Source of the DNA: an uncultured Bacilli bacterium
GTDB taxonomy: Bacteria > Bacillota_I > Bacilli_A > RF39 > UBA660
NCBI GenBank assembly: GCA_947595415.1
Contig: CANQER010000007.1
Span: forward strand, 1 to 16,759
Direction: 5' to 3'
Length of the DNA stretch: 16,759 nucleotides
Shown: piece by piece, positions 14,035-16,759 of the stretch
How positions within the stretch are numbered: position 1 is the stretch's first letter
Layout of the letters: each line of letters starts with the position of its first letter
Notes under the pieces: model-generated
Databases searched by the model: none
Told to the model about the DNA's origin: nothing
Seen by the model: the letters and a program-made list of their open reading frames with translations, nothing else
Program-made: the position numbers and the translations under genes

Positions 14035-15150
14035 ATGCTACTAGTAATTAAAATTTTTAATTTTCATCTTAAAGTAATTTATTTTTTCTTAAAAATGTTT
14101 AAAACCCAAAACAAAATATCTTTTTTGAGTTGGCAAACAGATAAACCATCTTTAGATTTTAATATGTTAGTTGATGAAATAAAAAGAAGAGATAAAGATA
14201 TTAAAATTGTTGTTTTATGTAAAAAAAGAGGGAAAGGATTTATAAATACTATTAAATATTGTTTATATATGTATAAACAAATGTATCATATCGCAACTTC
14301 GAAAGTCTGTGTTGTTGATACCTATATTCCTACAATTAGTATTTTGAAACATAAAAAAAGTTTAAAGGTCCTTCAAATATGGCATTCATTAGGTGCTGTT
14401 AAGAAATTTGGCTATCAAACAGCAGGTAAAGTATCTGGACGAAGTAAAAGTTATACTAAAGGGTTTAAAATGCATAAAAATTATGATGCTATAATTTCTA
14501 CATCACCTGTGACTAGTGAATTTTATAAAGAAGCATTTGGTTATCCTATTGAAAAATTTTATAATTATGGATTACCACGAATTGATTATTTATTTCACCA
14601 AAAGGATGATATTAAAAAAAGAATTTTAAAGTCCTATCCAGAATTAGGAAATGGGAAACAAAATATACTTTATGCTCCAACTTTTAGGACAACCAAAGAA
14701 GATAAAGCTCAAGATTTAATTGACGCAACTAATTTAGATAAGTACAATTTAATTATTATTGAACATTGTCATCAAAAATTAGATTTTGATCGTAGTAAAG
14801 TATTTACTTGTCCTGAGTTTTCATCATTAGAACTTCTTTCTTTAGTAGATTATTTAATTACAGATTATTCAGCTGTTTCTATTGAAGCTTTAATATTAGA
14901 TGTTAAAACATATTATTTCTTATTTGATTATGAAACTTATAAGAAAAATAATGGTTTAAATATAGATTTGTTTGAGGAAATGAAAGGGTATGTATTTACT
15001 GATGAAAAAGAGTTATTAAAAAGTATTTCTAGTGGTAAATATGATATGAAAAAGTTAAAAAAATTTAAAGATCGTTATCTTACAATTCAAGATGAAACTT
15101 CAACTAAATTAATTGTCGATTTAATTTTAAAATGGTATCAAGGAGAATAA
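14035..15150 (+). CDS. tagB: TagB/TarB-like CDP-glycerol glycerophosphotransferase
   Basis: A 371-residue protein close in length to B. subtilis TagB (about 380). TagB adds the first glycerol-phosphate to the ManNAc-GlcNAc-lipid linkage unit of wall teichoic acid. Motifs numbered from ATG 14032: LQIWHSLGAVKKFGYQ (114-129, the TagB-type WHxxGAxKKFG), YGLPRIDYLF (179-188), LYAPTFR (213-219), EHCHQK (244-249) and LITDYSAVSIEALIL (275-289). The N-terminus is hydrophobic and basic (IKIFNFHLKVIYFFLKMF), suiting a peripheral membrane enzyme. ATG 14035 is preferred because GGTGAT (14026-14031) directly abuts ATG 14032. It may instead act as a second polymerase; the linkage-unit genes (tagO/tagA) are not in the window. 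Confidence 0.8.
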   Translation: MLLVIKIFNFHLKVIYFFLKMFKTQNKISFLSWQTDKPSLDFNMLVDEIKRRDKDIKIVVLCKKRGKGFINTIKYCLYMYKQMYHIATSKVCVVDTYIPTISILKHKKSLKVLQIWHSLGAVKKFGYQTAGKVSGRSKSYTKGFKMHKNYDAIISTSPVTSEFYKEAFGYPIEKFYNYGLPRIDYLFHQKDDIKKRILKSYPELGNGKQNILYAPTFRTTKEDKAQDLIDATNLDKYNLIIIEHCHQKLDFDRSKVFTCPEFSSLELLSLVDYLITDYSAVSIEALILDVKTYYFLFDYETYKKNNGLNIDLFEEMKGYVFTDEKELLKSISSGKYDMKKLKKFKDRYLTIQDETSTKLIVDLILKWYQGE

Positions 15151-15151
15151 T

Positions 15152-16399
15152 ATGAAAGTAAAGGCAGCTTTAATAGATATAATGAAAAAAAATGTTGGAC
15201 TTAGAAAACTAGCACGAAAAATTTTATCTTTAAAAGGACGTATAAAATATAGTTTTTATTATCATTCTTATAGTGTTGATGGTAAACTAATTATTTTTGA
15301 ATCATTTGGAGGAAGAAGTTATTCAGATAGTCCTAAAGCGATGTATGAAGAAATTTTAAAAGATCCTAAATATAAAGATTATAAATTAGTTTGGTCATTT
15401 ATAGATAAAGAAGAAAAAAAACATTTATTTAAAGATAAAAATACTTTACTTATTAAAAATGGTTCAAAAGAATATTATAAGTTTTTTTCCAAAGCTAAGT
15501 ATTGGATTACCAATGCTAAGTTGCCTGATTATATCAAAAGGAAAAAAAATCAAGTTTATGTTCAATGTTGGCATGGAACACCTTTAAAAAGACTTGGTTT
15601 TGATATTGAAGTAGATGGAAATGTGATGAATAGTATAGAAGAAATTAGAAGTAGTTATTACAAAGATGCAATTAGATTTTCATATATGATTTCCCCATCT
15701 AAGTTTTGTACTGAAAAACTGATTTCAGCTTTTGATTTAAAAGAAATAGGTAAAGAAAATATTGTTATTGAAAAAGGTTATCCTCGTAATGATTACTTAT
15801 TTACTTATACCAAAGATGATATAATAAGAATCAAAAAAGAACTTAATATACCTTTAGATAAAAAAGTAATAATATATTGTCCAACTTTTCGCGATAATCA
15901 ACACACATCTGGAATAGGATATACTTACATTCCTGAAATTGATTTTGCTGAATTTAAAAAGCAATTTAAAGACGAATATATAATTTTATTTAGAGCTCAT
16001 TATTTTGTTTCAAAATCTGTTGATTTAAGTGAATATAAAGGTTTTGTTTATGATGTATCTAATCATGATGATCCTAATGAATTATTTATCATAAGTGATA
16101 TTTTAATAACAGATTATTCAAGTGTATTCTTTGATTATGCAAACCTTAAAAGACCTATGTTGTTTTATATGTATGATCTAGATTTATACAAAGGAAAATT
16201 AAGAGATTTTTATCTTGATTTAGATGAATTACCAGGACCTATTGTAGAAGATGAAAAAGATTTATTCAAAGAAATAAAAAATATTTCTAAATATGATAAA
16301 AAATATAGAGAAAAATATGAAAAATTCAATCAAAAATTTAATTATTTAGATGATGCTCATTCTAGTAAAAGAGTATTAGATATTATAATTAAAGATTAA
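15152..16399 (+). CDS. tagF: TagF/TarF-like CDP-glycerol glycerophosphotransferase
   Basis: A 415-residue member of the same family. It carries the full canonical motif set: VQCWHGTPLKRLGFDIE (137-153; His141), KGYPRNDYLF (208-217), YCPTFRDNQ (242-250), LFRAHYFV (279-286; His283), DILITDYSSVFFDYA (316-330) and GKLRDFYLDLDELPGPIV (348-365). WHG...RAH...TDYSS corresponds to the catalytic domain of TagF, the poly(glycerol-phosphate) polymerase, though the protein lacks TagF's long N-terminal region and is closer in size to TarF/TarL-type catalytic domains. It is the best candidate for chain extension here. It begins 2 nt after the upstream stop, and its AAGGAG site lies inside the preceding gene. 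The number of units it adds, and whether glycerol or ribitol, cannot be read from sequence. Confidence 0.82.
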   Translation: MKVKAALIDIMKKNVGLRKLARKILSLKGRIKYSFYYHSYSVDGKLIIFESFGGRSYSDSPKAMYEEILKDPKYKDYKLVWSFIDKEEKKHLFKDKNTLLIKNGSKEYYKFFSKAKYWITNAKLPDYIKRKKNQVYVQCWHGTPLKRLGFDIEVDGNVMNSIEEIRSSYYKDAIRFSYMISPSKFCTEKLISAFDLKEIGKENIVIEKGYPRNDYLFTYTKDDIIRIKKELNIPLDKKVIIYCPTFRDNQHTSGIGYTYIPEIDFAEFKKQFKDEYIILFRAHYFVSKSVDLSEYKGFVYDVSNHDDPNELFIISDILITDYSSVFFDYANLKRPMLFYMYDLDLYKGKLRDFYLDLDELPGPIVEDEKDLFKEIKNISKYDKKYREKYEKFNQKFNYLDDAHSSKRVLDIIIKD

Positions 16400-16412
16400 G
16401 AAAGGAAGTTTT

Positions 16413-16759
16413 ATGATAAGAGTACTTACATATGGAACGTTTGATTTACTGCATTATGGACATATTAGACTACTACAAAGAGCTAAAGCTTTAGGAGATT
16501 ATTTGATAGTTGCTTTGTCAACAGAAGAATTTAATAAACTTAAAGGTAAGAAAACATATCACAATTATGAAACAAGAAAAAAGATGTTAGAAGCAATTAG
16601 ATATGTAGATTTAGTAATCCCTGAAGAAAATTGGGAACAAAAAATAAATGATGTTAAAAAATATGAAGTAGATATTGTTGTTATGGGTAGTGATTGGGCA
16701 GGAAGTGAAAAGTTTGAATATTTAAAAGATTATTGCGATGTAGTTTATTTAGAAAGAAC
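16413..16759 (+). CDS. tagD: glycerol-3-phosphate cytidylyltransferase, 3' end cut by window
   Basis: The first 115 residues of TagD/TarD, which makes CDP-glycerol from CTP and glycerol-3-phosphate, the donor for the upstream transferases. Translation gives RVLTYGTFDLLHYGHIRLLQ (3-22), containing the nucleotidyltransferase HxGH motif (HYGH), then KKTYHNYETRK (about 47-57) and VVMGSDWAG (about 89-97). The window ends just inside the RTEGIST signature (LERT is visible), so about 15-20 C-terminal residues are missing from a typical length of about 130. The start ATG has AAAGGAAG (16401-16408) upstream, 13 nt after the tagF-like stop. The frame stays open to the last base. Confidence 0.93.
   Translation, partial: MIRVLTYGTFDLLHYGHIRLLQRAKALGDYLIVALSTEEFNKLKGKKTYHNYETRKKMLEAIRYVDLVIPEENWEQKINDVKKYEVDIVVMGSDWAGSEKFEYLKDYCDVVYLER

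Noticed and set aside
1..16759. CRISPR arrays, insertion sequences, toxin-antitoxin or defence genes
   Set aside because: No spaced direct repeats, transposase motifs or known defence-type proteins were seen on either strand.

Overview
The window is a very A+T-rich stretch from a walled, low-GC Firmicutes-type bacterium. Strong AGGAGG/GGTGAT ribosome binding sites, a Bacillus-like suf order, teichoic-acid genes, murC and a DUF3048 (YerB) protein all point that way. Trp is read from TGG throughout, no recognised gene contains an in-frame TGA, and sufD ends in TGA. The standard code therefore applies, which argues against Mycoplasma/Spiroplasma proper. An uncultured gut-type Bacilli lineage (RF39-like or Erysipelotrichia-like) is my best guess, but it is only inference.

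Layout, left to right. (1) 1-4272: the inner-membrane motor of a Tad/Flp-type pilus, tadZ (5' cut by the window edge)-tadA-tadB-tadC, tightly packed. TadB carries an N-terminal Ig-like/DUF5011-like extension. (2) 4288-5595: murC, directly behind tadC and probably co-transcribed. (3) 5592-5966, minus strand: a HIT-family hydrolase whose stop codon overlaps the murC stop inside a shared hairpin. (4) 6141-8899: a short suf operon, sufC-sufD-like-sufS, ending in a hairpin terminator. No sufU or sufB follows. (5) 9005-10571: a membrane-anchored DUF3048/YerB protein and an HD-domain protein. (6) 10603-10679: tRNA-Arg(CCT) with its own extended -10 and terminator. (7) 10822 to the end: a teichoic-acid-type cluster of four CDP-glycerol glycerophosphotransferase-family genes, the first two being tandem paralogues, followed by tagD, which is cut by the right edge.

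How they work together. TadA powers, TadB/TadC form the platform for, and TadZ probably localises a pilus whose pilins, peptidase and other parts must lie to the left or elsewhere. MurC supplies the UDP-MurNAc-L-Ala step of peptidoglycan synthesis. SufC, the SufB/D-like scaffold and SufS form a reduced Fe-S assembly set. TagD makes CDP-glycerol, which the Tag-like transferases would use to prime and extend a poly(glycerol-phosphate)-type wall polymer.

The most notable points are the TadB fusion with no signal peptide, the single-scaffold suf operon, the duplicated QHG-type transferases sharing a 48-bp identical block, the hairpin containing two convergent stop codons, a tRNA promoter embedded in the preceding terminator-like hairpin, and a recurring promoter layout predicting 5' leaders of only about 10 nt. 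I saw no mobile element, CRISPR array or defence system, and no gene-free stretch exceeds 300 bases.
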